Shown here: positions 1 to 15,187 of the stretch, piece after piece
How positions within the stretch are numbered: the stretch's first letter is position 1
How the letters are laid out: every line of letters starts with the position of its first letter
Source of the DNA: Kryptolebias marmoratus
Lineage: Eukaryota > Chordata > Actinopteri > Cyprinodontiformes > Rivulidae
NCBI RefSeq assembly: GCF_001649575.2
Contig: NC_051439.1
Coordinates: forward strand, 14,972,512 to 15,036,511
Length of the DNA: 64,000 nt
Direction: 5' to 3'
The notes under the pieces: model-generated
What the model was told of the DNA's origin: nothing
What the model saw: only the letters and a program-made list of their open reading frames with translations
Database searches by the model: none
Made by a program: the position numbers and the translations under genes

Positions 1-2848
1 ACAGATGAAGCTGATTGTGTGGGCATGGCAACATGGGCGTGGCTTGGACTGTAGGACTGTGGAAAGTTAAGTGGCTGTGGCAAGAGGCGTGGCAGGAACA
101 GATGGAGCTGTGACATTTACAGGCTGCTTTAAAGATTTTTCAGTGTTATCTGACAAAGCTGCAAAAATGGCAGGTGCACTTTCTGAACTAGTTGTCATAA
201 TGGAGGGTAACAAATAAACTCACAAGTGCTGAGACTGACAAAGAGTAAAAGTGTTTATTTACAGTATGTGCAGTGAGTATAAAGGGGAGAGGCAGGGGGT
301 CACGAGACAATGTCCATGAACAGAGATGAGTATTAATACCTGTAAAATTCTTCTATACTTGTACTTGTCTCTTGTTTCTTTTCCAGCAATGAGGAAGGGG
401 AGCAAGGATCCAAGAGTCCAGTTGAGATGGGAAATAGAGTGTTAGTGGAGGGTGGGCGGGCAGGTAAGTTTCCAAAAAGGTTTTTCATTGCCTTTGCGGG
501 AATTAATTAATGTTATGAGACAATTAAGACTGAGGCAAACACTTTTCAGAGTCCATGAGTTCACGAGGAAATGAGTTCCCAGCTGTCAACTCAATGGAGG
601 AGAACAATTGGTGAGGAGCAGAAAATCATAATGAGGTATAAAAGCACTTTCTTCAGGGAGCACTTGGGAACATACAAAATAGTGAGAACAGTGGCCACCA
701 GCTCACCACTGTGACAGTAGAGCTGGCACCAGATGATGGTCCAAACTCATCCCACAAAGCAGTAGATAATGGAATAAATGGAAACATAAGATGGCTAGAA
801 ATAAAATGTGAGCCTGAACACAGCTCCACCTAGAAAAAAGGGAGGGAGGAAACTTTGGATAGATAAAAATCTTAACTCTAGTGATGTTTGCTTGAGCTAG
901 AAAATACATCATCTTGATTCATATCAACATCTCAACAGAATTAACCTCAGTATCTTGTAAAACGCTGCAGTTTGACATGGCTCATTTCACTTGTGTTAGG
1001 GATCTGTTTTATCAAATTAGGTGACATGTCAGTTGCACTTTCAAACAAAATCAAGCACAACCAAATTCTGTGTGTAGAAACTCGGTAGGAATCAGCATTC
1101 TTTTATGTGGAGACTATGTTTCTATTAATTCACCTCTGTTACCAAAGCTAAAGAATAGTTACATTCAAAGAAATTATCATAATATGCATTACAAGGTGCA
1201 TTTTGTGGTGAGTTCTTGCTTTGATAAGATCACAAGTCAAGCAGGAGATCAAACTCTGGATAACACATTCTCAAAGGCCTTTGGGCATAAAGAGATTGAG
1301 TTCAAATCATGGACCAACAAGTGTACAGGTGTTTATAGAGCTTTTGCTGATAACAAGGCTGACGGCAGTGAGTTGGACAGAACATTGATGGGGAAAATGG
1401 GAAGAATTTGGGCTGTGCCAATGAAGTACTACACATTTCAGAGGATTTCTAAGCTTGATTTACACAAACCCTCCCCAAAGGTCAAGTCATTAACCCTTTA
1501 GTGATATTTTGTGTTGAGCTTCAGCCCGTGGGCATCAACAGTTTGTCAAACAGCAAATCACTTCAAATAAACAGGATTACTACTGTGGTTAAATCCATCT
1601 GTGAGTCACATGTATAGACATCAGAGTATCTATGAGTCATATCCAAAGTTGTTGTTCATAAACACTGATAAATATGCACCGATAAACATGTGGATAAATA
1701 AAACAAAAAATAATTGCAATGTGTACTAATGATCACATTAATTCAAACACAAATCTCCTTGTTTTAAGTAGGAGCATGAGCTCGACTTGGCTCTATAGAG
1801 GAATTGATGGGAGCCATTGTTATCTACTCAGATCTTATGGGTGTGAATAAAAGCACAAGGATTTCAGGGTGCTAGAACCATGTGAGAGGACAAAAAGAGA
1901 GCGAATCAGGTCAGAAGGTAAGGTCTCTTGTTTCTTGATCATTTGCTGCAACTTTTCATTGTTTGGCCACTGCATATTGATTCCAGTGGTGCCTCTTTAA
2001 CTTGTGCTGCAAATGCAACTGAGAGTAAAGTCATTCTCTTGTAAAGGAGTGGTAGAAGAACTAAAATGTTACAATTTTAAAGTTTTTTTAGTCATAGTTT
2101 GATTATAAACCAGTTTTTTGTATATATATTTAGTCACGTCAAAGAGAGAAAAATGGACTAAATCTGTATTTTCTTGGTCTATCCTTGATACTTTAGATGA
2201 TAATTCAACAGATCAGGAATATTGCACATAATAATTGGATGAGGTTGTTTATTTTAATAGAGCCAAGAATGGTTTTATACATCATGAATCACTGCAAATG
2301 TCAAATTAACCCGCACAATACTCATAGTGTTCCCTGTTAATTTCATTTGCCCTTTGATTAATAGCTGCATTTTGAGTCTTTTATAATTTTCTACAGAAAC
2401 GGGGCTAGTTGCCTCCATATGTAAACAACTCCACTCACACAAGAAGCCGATCCCTGTGAGAGGAGGTGACCAGAGGTCACAGCCGAGCAGATGACCGTGG
2501 GGGTTGCTGAGTTGGAGGAGGTAGTGTAAAGACTGAGAGTATTTCTGTCTTGTTGCCTGCTTGTAATTTTAAATGCTCTAATCTAAAGTGTGCGTGAGAG
2601 CAGGGGATTGCCAACTTCCCTTCCCCCACCTCCCCTTTCTTCCCTTCTGGGTAAAACTTGAAGTTACGCCTGGTAAGACGCTGTCCAGACTCTCTTATAT
2701 TCATAACACCAGCCATCATGCGAGGCAACAAAACATCACTCTAACAACACAGACATACGGGTTCCTGATTGTTTCTTGTCTGCCAATGTGAGGAAGTTCA
2801 TTGCCAAGTTTAACTACCATCAGCCTGAAAGACCAAAAAAAAAAAAAC

Positions 2849-2895
2849 AGAGAGAGAGAGAGTGGCAAAGAGAGAGCGAGAGAGAGAGAGAGAGA
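2849..2895. repeat. (GA)n simple repeat
   Basis: Two interrupted runs of GA dinucleotides follow a 13-base poly-A stretch. Imperfect microsatellite; no coding context. Confidence 0.9.
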
Positions 2896-5800
2896 TTGAA
2901 AGAGACAGAGTGAGACAAATTGCCTGCTCTCTTGCTGTATGTTTGTGATAAGTTCAGAAGTTCATGATGGTATCTGGACCGTTTGTCTCGCGTTGTTAAC
3001 CACTTGACGCCACTCTGCCAACCAGCGCTGGTTTGGTGTAACTGACCAACATATGTACATCATAAAACCTCAACAGTATGGGGTGGTTCAGCCTGAGTTC
3101 ATGGAGGTGGTTTAAGGGAAAGTGAAAGAGCAAAAAAAGGTGAGAGGGAAGCCAAACTTGACGAATGCTGGTTCAACTGGTATGCATTTTGAGATTAAGT
3201 GAGTAAGCTTCCTTTCACCACATCATAACACAAGAAAACTCTAGTTTTAAATATGCACTAATGATTCAGCAGTATATTTGTTGTGTGCACCTCCCCACCT
3301 AAACATCCTGAACTAAAGAAAACAAAAGGTCCCATTGGACCAACAATGAATAAATAGCTCCCATGTGACCACGGCCAAGTCCCATTTTGCCCCATCCTGT
3401 TTGTTTTCCCCACCATTGTAATTACCCTTCCCCCCTAAGAAACCCCCTTTAACTTCTTGCAAACTACCCATCTGTAAATAAACCCCCAAAAAACCCAGAG
3501 ACCCCTAACTTAGACCCATAAAAACACGGTGCAAGGAAATAAAGGGGGTGGGGACTGAAGAGGTTGTGGGATAGTAGCTCACAGGGGCAAACATGGCTGG
3601 GCAGAAGGAGGGGAAAGCTTTGGGCTTTTAGTGCATGTGTGTGAACCATGTATGCAAGCAGGGAACGGTGCCTTCACCCCCCCTTCCGTGGACTCCAACT
3701 TTGGCCTCCTGCCAACAACAGTCACAGTCTAATTACTGAAATCTGTGTGCCAGCTAAAAGAGGCATTGTAGGAGTCAGTATTGTCTGGAGGTCCATGAGA
3801 GCAGTCACTATTCAGTCCTAGGTGCCCTCTATTTACTGAGGTGCAGTGGCCTTTGCAAGAAATCTGTTTTTTTAGGGAACAACATGTTTGAATGAGTTGT
3901 CTGAGACGAGCCCTCCTAATGATACAGTGTGACAGTGTTGTTGGCATAATGAATTGGAGTTTAAATGAGATTGATTATCTCTCCCCATTATCATACTGAA
4001 ATAACATCAATGTGCTATAGCTACAGACTTAAATAAAGACTTAGCATGTATTTTATGACAGCGTTTTCCACTATGATTATCTTATATTGAGAAATGACAG
4101 AATTATATCTGTTTTGGTCAGACCTTGAATATAAGGTTATGCACAATCGCATTCAATGTTGTGGTTTGTCCAGTGGTTCATGATATATTTTGCTAACAGA
4201 CACACAAGCAAGGGCAAAAACATATTTTGGCATCAGGTGATAATAGATATATTAATAAAATGTTGTGTTATTATGGACATTTTACACTAAAGCAACTAAA
4301 TTTAAAGTAATATATTTCATTGCAAACCATTTCTGCTCTAAACAACAGAATACTCATTATGCATCTGTTCATCACCTTACTAGTGAAAGCATAAGACCTG
4401 ACGTCATGTGTGCCTGCATGAAATCCCTCTGCTTCTAAACCAAAGTAAAGCGGAGCTCATATGTTAGGCAACAGTGAAGTGGGACAAATTACAATTTGTA
4501 TTCCCTCATGAATGGATTGGGTAATCTCTAATGCTTCTAATCTGCTTAATTTTCAGTGTAAACCCATCAGGGGGACATGCTGTAGGTAAGATAAGAAATG
4601 CTTGTTTTTGAGTGTGATCCCAACTTCTGTGTGTTTTTTAGGGACAGACTGTGATCTTGTCAAATGCAGACAGCTCTGATAGGTCAAAGTGGGCTAAAAA
4701 CAATGGTGTTAGGGCTCTTGTTATCACTGAAGCCGGAGACGAAGAGCTGTTTACTGTATGTCTGTGTTATCTGCTTCAACTTGCTGTTTTCCCCAGCAAA
4801 CTTTGAAAACAGCATCTCTGTAGGCAAACAAACCTGGGTTTCTATAAACGCTTGCCAACAGCGAGAGATAGGAGGAGACTTGCGGTTTTCTGACATCGCT
4901 GCACTGCAATTGTCACAATTTGGCAGCTAAAAGAATGCCAAACTCAAACAATCAGCCATGTTATAATGCTCAATAAGATGTAATAACATAGTATGCTGGT
5001 GGCTTTCAGAGTGGTCAGGCTACAGTTGAGGGCCCCTGCTTGCTTTTGCTCGGTGCGGTGACATTCGACGACCGCGCTTCGTCTGCTGCGACCACAGGGC
5101 TCACCGCCGTCTCTCTCTGGCGACGCAACCGTTCAGTAGGCAGCGCCCATCCTCACCAAACCTCTCCACACCACAACACAGCTCACAGTCACATGAAACC
5201 CTCTCACCCCTCACAAGTCTGCAGAGGGCTGCTCGTTTGTGTCTGCCTGCTGTCATGGTGCAGAAGAGGCACGTTGTGCACGCCACAAAAGCACACCACA
5301 GCGTTGCTTCACATGCTTTCAGGAGTTTCACATCATCTTGCATTTAATGGAACGTTAGTACATGTGTGTCGTTGAGCTTGCGACCCATAATGCTGGAAGA
5401 TACAATAATTGGAGTGGACAAAAACACTACAGGTTTAAAAGAACCACACCACATGAAGTTAGCTTGGAGGAGCTTGCATCTTTAAATTAAATTAAGGTCA
5501 ACCTTTGTGGCCCCGAAAATATCTAGGTGACCTAAAGTAGGACGTATTAGAATAAAAGTTATATTTATCCTCACTGTCTCAGTCTAAATCAGTTTCACTG
5601 TTGGCCCAGACAAAGACAAATGTTGCACATGACTACAAATTATGCTGTAACTTTGTTTGCCAGCCCATCTTCATCTTTGTCTGCAATTGAAATTCATTCA
5701 GCTGTCTTGGAAGAGAATTATTTATGAGCAGATCTGTTTGTTGGAATGGCTCATCTTGTTTTTTTTTTTTGTTTTTTTTTTTTGTTTTTGACTACATTCC

Positions 5801-7760
5801 CCTGATGGATTTCTGCCGGGGCAGCCTGTCAGAACCACCAGATTCAAACGGAGGTATTCCGCCAAAACAAACAAAAGTAAGCTGTTTTTGAAAATAGGAA
5901 TATAATTACAGCTTCATTACAAATATTATAATAATCCCTTCACAAAATATCTGCCGTCCCATTTTCCCAGAGTTATTAGAGAGATTCTGCATATCTGTTG
6001 TTTTATTTATCTTAAAAAGGGTTTTCATGTCCTCCCTTGGTATTCGGGAGGTGACCACAGGTTAATAATGAGCAGCCAGAAAAGAGACGATTGGAGTGGG
6101 TTTCTCTCTCAGAGCTTCAGTCCCAGGTGGTTCTCAAATCCAGATGTCTGAAGCTCTCTCTTTGAGAAGTATGGGTTCATAAGTTTATTCAGTCCTTTGG
6201 GCAATCATGTAAGCCAATCACTCCGGACAGATAGCGACAGTTAGCTGGCAGCAACCAGTTCTATGTGAAAAGATAGGCTGAGCTCATTGTCACTGTCTGG
6301 ACTGTCCTGAAATAACATTGCACAATAATTTTTAAATCACAAATAAGACAATACAAAAGTGTTGGTTGCTATTATTTGTCAGAGGAGAAATCATTTGCAG
6401 CTAAGCCAAATCCCTTGAAGAAGTCTCATGATTTAAAAAATGTATGGCAACACTATAATTTCTATTTGTATTAAGTTTATCATGAAGATCGGAGCTGAAC
6501 TGGAGGGGAAAAGTGAAGAGCAGTGATTGCTGACTTTGTTTATTGCCCTCCAAACTTGGCTCGGCCAGCAAACCCTATCTCGTGCAATTGTTTGAGATGA
6601 GCTGGCCGCCTGCCAAACCTGGAGTAAATCAAGCACTGTCAGTCAGAAACTGCAGCCAGCAAGAGTTCGGAGGAGGATGAGCAAAGTGTGCACACATGGA
6701 TAGAGAAAGGGAGGATGCAGGGTTGAAAAGTTTTGAGAGTTTTTGTGTGTGCAATAGACATTTAGAAGGTAAAGGAGAGCGGGAGAACTGGGCCAATAAG
6801 ATTAGGAACAGGAGGGAAAGAGTAGTAGGGATGTGGGGGATGGGAGTTATACAGGGAGCAAAAAGAAAAGGAGAAAGAGGAGGGTGGACCTGGTGCTGTG
6901 TTGTGAAACCTGAGCTCGGAAAAAGTGCTCCGAGTTTAACACTCGATCCAGTGTTTTTGCAGTTGTTACTGTTTGGAGGAGGTCCATTGCGTGAGTGGAC
7001 ACACGCACTGAAACCTACAAATCCACACAAACAATTGTCCCAAAGCCCCACCCCCAGTGTGCTGGTTGTTTTTCTTCCTTATAGCCTCATCCTTCAGTCC
7101 ACACTCCTGTTATCAAGGTGAGGTGTGCTAACAAGTCAGGCCGCCTGCCTGGCCCAGTGCCAACCTGCTGGGGGAAAAAAAAATAACACTCGCTGAACTC
7201 GTCCAGTTCTGTGGCTCACAGGCTTTCACCAGCCCTGTATGGGTCCTGCTTGCTTGTGTGTTGGAAAGGGAGCTTGAGGCGAGCTCTTTTCTCATTACTG
7301 CTCACCATAGGCCCTGCCAGCGCAGAGGGCTGCTCGTGCATCCTGAGGCAACCACAGTGACTTTTCATTTTTATCTTTCTACGGGAATCCTCTTCCTGCC
7401 AATTAGTTCCCAGCAATGACCCTGCTTGTTTATGCTCTATTGAGTGACATCTCACCACAATTAGGCTCGTGCCTTTCTGAGCTACATGCCAAGTGCATGG
7501 ATTTTAACACATGGAGAGGAACTGCTGCCTGCTGCGTGCAGGTTTATGGGGTGTATCTTTTAATTGGCTCCAAATGGTAGTGGATAAGTATGAAGATTTT
7601 GTGAAAAAAAAAAAAAAAAAGCCAGAAAATAGGGAACAATAGCCAGCATGAGATGGAGAAGACAAGTTCAGCAGGTTCATGAGCAGTGCTGCGAGGATTT
7701 AAACCCCTCCCCTTGACCACAGGATACTGCTAGTTTGTGAGTCAGAGATTTCTGTTCTGT

Positions 7761-7804
7761 TTGTGTGTGTGTGTGTGTAAGTGTGTGTGTGCGTGTGTGT
7801 GTGT
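7761..7804. repeat. (GT)n microsatellite
   Basis: GT dinucleotide repeat interrupted by AA and GC, about 44 bases. Typical fish intergenic microsatellite. Confidence 0.9.
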
Positions 7805-10800
7805 CACAGCTGTGATGGCCGGGAGTGACTGCAGCTCAACAAAGCTCTGCGCTCTGCTGGGTTACTCTTGGTAAACAAAGGGAACTCACAGTGTAGTATG
7901 TTGTTCGCCCAACCTCTCTTTTAGCGGAGACAGAAAGAAAAGAGCTACTCAAGCAAATTATATGAAAGGAGAAGTTGGAAAGAGTGCAAAGACGCAGTTT
8001 TAAAAGTGAGAAATTATTAACACGCCAAAGTAAAAACTGGGTCTTTGCATTTGCTAATCAACTACTACTACTAAATGTTAAGTTATTAAACTTTGACTGC
8101 TCCCCTCCTAGCTTAAACAGAATGGCAGAGTTTTGATGTGGGGGGGATGAACTGGTGATGCAGAGTTTTTCTTTTCTTCACCAGAGTTGAAGTAGGACAG
8201 CTGTGTGTAGTCACAGCTGAGAAAGAGGGGTACAGGGATGGTTGCTGAGTTGCTGCACCCATGGCATGCCCAGCTGAACCCTGATCAGCCCTTATTCCCC
8301 GTTTGCCTGCACAGCGACACGCAATTCTGTTGGTTTAGCTGCTTATTCCCATGACAACTAACTGCCTGCAAGTGCCAGATGTGCGCAAAGTACTGTGCAA
8401 GCAGAATGGAAAGAGTTCAAATATATCCAAGACTAAGACTGTGCATTCCTCTTTCAGTATTTTTTTTTTTTCATCATTGCAAATCCTTTTTTTTCTTCTC
8501 ATTATCCTAAGAGCAACTCAGTATGTTTTGTGCAGTGGTTTTCTACACAGAAAGCATCAGATATAGGTGGTACAAGTGGTTTTTGTTTTGGCTGGGACTT
8601 AGCTCCAAGCCTTTTAATACATTTTTGTGTCTTTAGGAAAGCGGCAGACTTTTTAGCTCAAGCATAACTTTTGTTGCAAAAAACATAGATATCATCAACA
8701 GGACAGGTGTGTTTATAGCCATACCAGCAGCTATGCGAGGCTACACTTTACTTACATGATCACAGCAACAACAGCCTGCTGAAAAACTAATTTTGAATGA
8801 CTGTGATCTGCCGAATATTAGATATTGTGATATAGTATTGTGCGGGTTATTATTATCATACAATTAAAAAATTTACATATTCATGCTGTCCATTTTTAAT
8901 GAGTTCAAAAGCAAGGGATACTTTCCTCTAACAGTTTGACATATCTTAAGAAATGTTTGTCATGAAAATGCTCAGTACTGTAAAAAAGGTGACCGAACAC
9001 AGTGGTAACTTTGCCCTTGTTCGTGCACCATTAATGATGCTTTTCATTTACTGATAGCCTTTTTTCTGTTTCTCTCAGAGTAATTCAAAAGGACCACTGC
9101 TCATCAATGCAGCTTAACAGTCAGTAAAATCAGTTTTAGTTCATTTTTCCAGTCATTGCTAACAAAAGAGTGAATGCACACATAATCTGTGGTTGTAATT
9201 TCTTGACTGAGGAGCTTCTTAAAACTGTCTCACGGCTTGAGGGAAGTACCTGTGGCTTGTGGTGGTGAGCAGGTGCTGTCAGTCATCAATCATCTCTGCT
9301 CTGGCTCACGCAGCTACTTGCTTCACAAAGTGACACATCAATTTTTCTTAAATTAAGGTGGCCACTCTTGAAGTGAGGTTGAATTCACTGCACTCGGTGG
9401 CCTGAGCTCAGTCAGAATCTGCTCTTTATTCTGCTGAACTAGAAAGCCAGGCGAGTAGGAGGCTGCAGTGTTTTGATTGGCTTTGCAGACATAAACAAGA
9501 GCCGTACTTGTGCGTGACCCCTGGGCCTGACCCCAGAGATAGACGCTTCTCTAATGGGTGTCTCTTTCAGCAGGCGGCCAAGAGAGGAGAACAGAGGAGC
9601 CATTGTTTGGAGCAGGGAAAGCCAATGCTCTCCCCATTTAAGTGCTGATTCTGGAGGAGAGAGCCATAGGAGCCACAAAATCTGAGATAAACAGCCAGGG
9701 AGGGTTACTGCTGCCTTCAGGTTCACATTTGTCATAATAACCAAAAAAAAAGCAAGTTAGCCTCTCAGAAAAGATAACTCTGGGGCAAATGGTCATGATC
9801 ATTATATGATTTGACAGATGTGTAAATAACACCACTAATTACCTCCTATTCAGACCTTACGTTCCTTCATTTGAAAAGTCTAAGAGACGGGCTTTAAGAG
9901 AGGAGAGTCAACAGTTGTACATGTTAAGCCAGCCGTGACTTGGATAGAGGTTGTTGTTCAGTACCAACCACATCTTTTCACACACTCATGTGTTTGTGTT
10001 GGGGGGGAGGGGCAAAGACTAGTTTTTATTTTTATTTTATTTTGCTGGAAGCATCCAGATAGGTGAGTCGGGTGTAGCTGAAGCGTGAAACTGTACCTGG
10101 CATGCGTAACAATACAAGTGCCACGCGCCAGCCCCGAGGAAGGAGACTGTACGATGTCTGCTCTATTGAAAGAAAGGCACCAAACTCCTGAGTGTGATTA
10201 TTATCTCAAGCGCAGAAACCTTCATCCTGGATTGCAGTCAAAATAGGTCTTGTGTAAGAATGAATAGAAAAGTCTCTAAACATTTAGCAAACAATGCACT
10301 TGTGCACCTTACACGGACCAGTAACACTAACTAGAACCTTAATATTTACACGTGTCAGGAGGAATCAATCTCTTCCATGTTCTTAAGGCGGCGAGGCTGC
10401 AGTGTAACTAATCTGCACGCTCTGCAGGATTGGCCTCAACTCCTAACAGTCTCTGCATACATAGGCTTATTTAATTGTCATGCAGCACTTGCTTGTGTGT
10501 GCTTGTGTGCAGTTCATACATTATTTATTAAAGAGTTTTAGAAACCCTGTTGCTTTCACCAAATTAATGACCCAACAGCAGAGGGAAAATGATGAACACA
10601 GTCTCTGCCAAGTGTCTGGTTGGCTTCAAATGCCCGGTTTGCTTCAGATACTTGGCTAATTCATCAGTTAGTTGCACAATACAAAACTTCAAACTCAGGA
10701 GGAATGGAATCAAAGCAAAAGAAGGGGGAAAAAAATTCTTGAATAGCTTTTTTTGGGCAGAAGTTGTGTACTCTGGTTAAAATGAAGGGAAGATTTTTCT

Positions 10801-10869
10801 TTGACTGAGAGAATTTGTCAGCTGTGGTGATGAATGTCTTATTGATCAAACATAAACGGTACTCATTTC

Positions 10870-13800
10870 ATTAATGTCAATAAAACTTTATTTAAAAAAG
10901 GTACCAATAAAGAACAAGAAATCCAGAAAAAAAAGATTTGTAGAGCAAAGCTCTGTATGTACAGCATATTGCACTACATAACAAATTGTCTTAACTTCCA
11001 TATGAATATCAACAACCAGAAAAAAAAAATAAAATACATGAACACAAAAAAAGAGTGCACAGTAGAGTCTCGAAAACACACAGTCAATGTTTACAAAAAT
11101 GCTACATTTTTGCTGGGTCTCATTTCTTGGTATACAGAGAGTGTGTGATAATCAAGACTTCATTGAAACTGAGCAGTTAAAGGCATATTCCAGGGTTTTG
11201 TTTTGTTTTAGAAATACATGTACACTTCATCTGTTGTGTAAAACCAGGTAAGTATTTGATAGCTACAATTTCATTAGCCAAATCAAACCATGGATTTTAT
11301 TTGGTTTGCCTGGTTTCTTTACACGATGGTAAAATGTGCAAGGAATGTTGCAAGTCCATTTTCTATCTAAAAAAAACAAAGCAAAACAAAAAAAAACTGT
11401 TTTGTTCTCACTGACTTCAAAACGATTCTACTTGTATTAAAGATTACATTACAAGCTTGAACTGTCCTTACAAAAGCAGACCCCCCCCCCCCCTTTTTTT
11501 TAAGAAAATACAGTTTAAAAAGTTAAAAAGGACCACAAAGAAAAAAATGTTATTGTAAAAAACAACAAAGGTCAAAATCTTCTTCTTCTTCAAAAAAGCA
11601 ACTTTCATTTTATATTAAGTGGACAAAAAAATTCAAGACACTGATGGTTCCCATAAAGTACCTGTTCCACTCCTGGAACGCTGAACTTGCGTACAATACA
11701 GGTGCAGTTTAGGTACCTCATGCTTAAAAAATCTTATAAAGGGCACCATGGTGGCTTGTTTCCCTTTCCAATAAATCAACAGGCCATCATACCTGAACCT
11801 TCTCAATCAATGCGCAGATTTACAGCTGACACGTGGCAAAATTAGCCCAGGAGAACAATTCAGTATTCAGTATATGCTATACATCAACACACAACAGATA
11901 AAAGCCCTATGGGATTTACAGAAACAAAGTACTTTCCAGTGCATACTGATTACAACACATTGATTAAGAAATAAAGGACAGAAAACAAACTAACATTCTG
12001 TGATTTGTGTAGACTAATCAGGCAACCGTATTGGGTCTTTCTGTCTGTTACCAGTCCTCCGGATCATTAGAGATGGGTTTGATCAATGATCAGGTCCGAT
12101 TCAGTTGAAAGACTGAATTGCATTTAAGCTACTGCATTTAGGAAAAAACACATATTCTGAATCTGGTAAATTAGGTGGCTGAAAATAATAATTACTAACG
12201 AAAGATCTAAACTAGTTGGCCCCATTCCTAAAAACGTGCCAACCTTTGGAGTGAATGCTTCACCCAGTGGCAGCAACAAGTTCAAATAGTAACAAGTTTT
12301 GCTCTGGCCAGGAGCAGAGGGTTTGAGCAGAGCATGCAGTTAGTGGGCAAAGTTTGCCACAGTTGAAATTAATTGTAGCATAATTTCAGAGAGCCCTTCG
12401 TCTGCAGCCTATGAGAAATACGATATACAAAATGTTCAGGCACAATGACAGCCAAATTACTCTGCACAGACAACCGGACCGGGTAAAAGTCCCAAGACCA
12501 AAGCAAAACAAAACAAAACAAAAAAGGAAGAGGTGATTGCACACACAAGTGTATACAGTAGAAACAGGTAAGTATACAAAAAAATAAATAAAAAAGAAAC
12601 AATTAAATTACAACTAAAGTGAGATAATGAATAAAAACCATGTCTTGAAAGAGGAAGTCAAGAGCCAGTGGTGAGACGAGGTGCTACAGGGATTGGCTCA
12701 GCGTTCAGGATCCGCAGGAAACTATTACCACAACCACATTCAGTGCACCTCACGCGCCTCTGACTGCAAACTCAGTAGCCCCTGTCACCACCACAGCCAG
12801 CAAGTCAGCCTCAGACTCCTCAAACATGTACCTCTCTGTGTGTGCTAGAAATTGGCCTAGAAGGTTTGTAAGTAAAAGGAAAGAAAAAGACTCGACAATA
12901 AGTCAAAAAGGTGACAACACTGCTTTACTTCTAACCGTGTAACAGATTCTCAAGGTTACCAGTAGCCCAAAAAGTCTGTCCCTGAGACACCTTAAGAGAA
13001 AATGAGAGAAAAACCCCAATTAAGCAGTGATAAAACTTGATACATTGTAAGGAGCAAGTAATTACAGACCCCTGATATGAACTGCTCCTTGGGTCCAAAA
13101 GAAAGCCAAAAAAACAAACAAACAGCATCTTCAACAGTGTCTTTAAACATATTCATATTTCAATAGTAATTACAGTCTCTTCTACTTTTATTTCAGACTG
13201 TTTCTCTGAGCCAGTGGTGGTTGTGTGTGCTGTTCCAAATCTGAACCTAAGCACCAAAGACAATAAAAGATCACCCAACAGAAAAAAAGAGAAAAAAACC
13301 TAAACTATGGGTATCCTGAAAGGAGGAGATTCTGTTTCACAGATTGGTTACGCTATATTGTTTGGTGTTCAGAACTGGCCTGCTGTGAAAAGCAAACCAA
13401 GAAACCTTTGAATTGAGGGACGTGACTCCAACTCGTTCTCTTCTTTAGCCCGAAACACTGGTGAGTGACATTTCCAGAACTAATATTAAATCCAGACTGA
13501 GCTTAGTCAGGCTTCAATACTGATTAATTGTTTGGGGAAAATGAGTGAAATGTTGCGGCAAGGAAACAAATCATAACTGAAAACCTTCATACAAGACAGA
13601 GATTAGTTTGGTAACAATCTGAACTCTTGAAGGGTGGAAGTCTAGTGCAAAAACAGTGGATCCATAGTTCCACTTGAAGGGCATGGAGGTCTGAAAACAA
13701 TCACATAAAAAAGGACATCTAAAACAAAAAATATGGTATCAGTAATTGGGCAGAAAGCTAAACTACACACTGATTATCTAATTAAAAATAAACTCCTAAG

Positions 13801-15187
13801 AATATGAGTAAACTTTCAAAAGGTAAAATGTATGGTTGATGATAAAGTTTTAATATTTTTAGGGAAGTTTGCTCAGATTGACAGTGTGCTTGATTTTATT
13901 TATTTATTTTTTTGCTCTTGTTTAGTGCACGATGCTATACTCTCAATGGTTTTCTGTATGCATTCAAAATTCAGCACCCCATGATTTTGATATAAAATCT
14001 TTTCATTGTGCTACATCTCAGACATAATTTAGCAGTACATAAAGCTGTTAATAATAAACAACAGATGAATTAGATGGATGACAGCTGCACCTCAAAATAA
14101 CCCCTGAACAAGTAGGACAGCAAATTTGTTTTTATTAAAGTCATGATGATTTAGTCCAAGGTGATTGATAACAAACCAAAATTGTTAACTGATTTATTTG
14201 TTCAAATATATACGGCAGCATTTTTTATTGATTTATGATCTGTTAATGATCCATTAGTGGGTTGTTTGTCATTGCTTAGTACTCTTGTCAGTTCATGTAA
14301 CAACAAAGTGCAGACCTGGCTTGATATTTTTTTTCAATTTTGGTTTGATGTTTGTCAGCGTTGCTGGCAGTAACCCAGCTTGTTAGACCAGACAGTGACT
14401 GCCAGCTCCACCCCATACTTCAAAAAAGTCCCAAATGTTTGACATGTAGCACACAACTAAAAATAGTCTTGCCTCTCAACATTTGTGCATATTAAAGAAT
14501 ATTTAGATGGCGATTCACAGTGTGCCAAGCTTTCTATGTACAGAAACTTGTTCTCATTCCCGATATTCTAAAAGATACTAAGGGTCAAACTTAACATTAA
14601 TACAAAGAAGACAGAGGAAAGACCAAAAAAAAAGACTTAAGAAATAAAAAAAGAATAATGTTCCATTGAGGTGAGGTGCAAAATGCTTTGTTCTGAGACG
14701 TGGCCTCTTTGGAAATTAGTAAATCAACTTGACTGGTCACCTGGGAGACTTCAGAAAAGAAACCGTCACACCACATTTATTTCCATTTCCTAACCATCTC
14801 ATCTTGCCTGTCAAAAATGTTCAATTCTCCTTCTGGCAGAAGACACTGAATAAGGCATTCCCAGGATCTGCAGAGGTCATTTGACAAGAATACGTGTTGA
14901 AGTGCAAAAACTTGAACAAGAACAATGTACTGTACAAAACTACTACACCACATGTGGGCCAAAATATGAGCATTGTCCTTTAGAGGAATCTCGGAACCAT
15001 GGCATCTTCTCAGAAAGAAACAAAAACACATGACCTTGTATAAAAGTTGGTTGTCGCCGTCCCGCGGTGACCTTTTTGTCTCCTTTCCTTCCTCTCCCAA
15101 ACAGACCCGTGTTAGATTTGACAGTGCGAATATGAGTCCAGTTTCTCACCGAGATGAAGACAAGGAATGTGAGGGGACGATTCCCCC
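10870..15187 (-). other. bmf: Probable long 3' UTR of bmf
   Basis: Directly downstream of the bmf stop codon on the minus strand lies about 4.3 kb of T-rich sequence (read on the minus strand) without any convincing exon on either strand. Minus-strand AATAAA signals occur at 14781-14776 and at 10892-10887. The second is back-to-back with a plus-strand AATAAA at 10879-10884. Mammalian BMF transcripts are known to carry a long 3' UTR of several kilobases, so the distal signal is plausible. The sequence alone cannot say which signal is used; the true UTR might end near 14.77 kb. Confidence 0.4.

Larger units (their letters stand above)
1..10870. other. Intergenic region, no gene recognised
   Basis: I found no coding exon I could support in this stretch. 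The open frames are short, lack family motifs and are not linked by splice sites. It holds a GA-rich simple repeat near 2.85 kb, a GT repeat near 7.76 kb, several poly-A/T runs, and small GC-richer patches near 5.04-5.34 kb and 9.44-9.66 kb. The patches could be regulatory, but nothing in them identifies a gene. The stretch lies beyond the 3' end of bmf, which is on the minus strand. Confidence 0.6.

Noticed and set aside
1070..1501. 143-residue plus-strand frame
   Set aside because: No recognisable motif, no neighbouring exons, and local AT composition equal to intergenic DNA.
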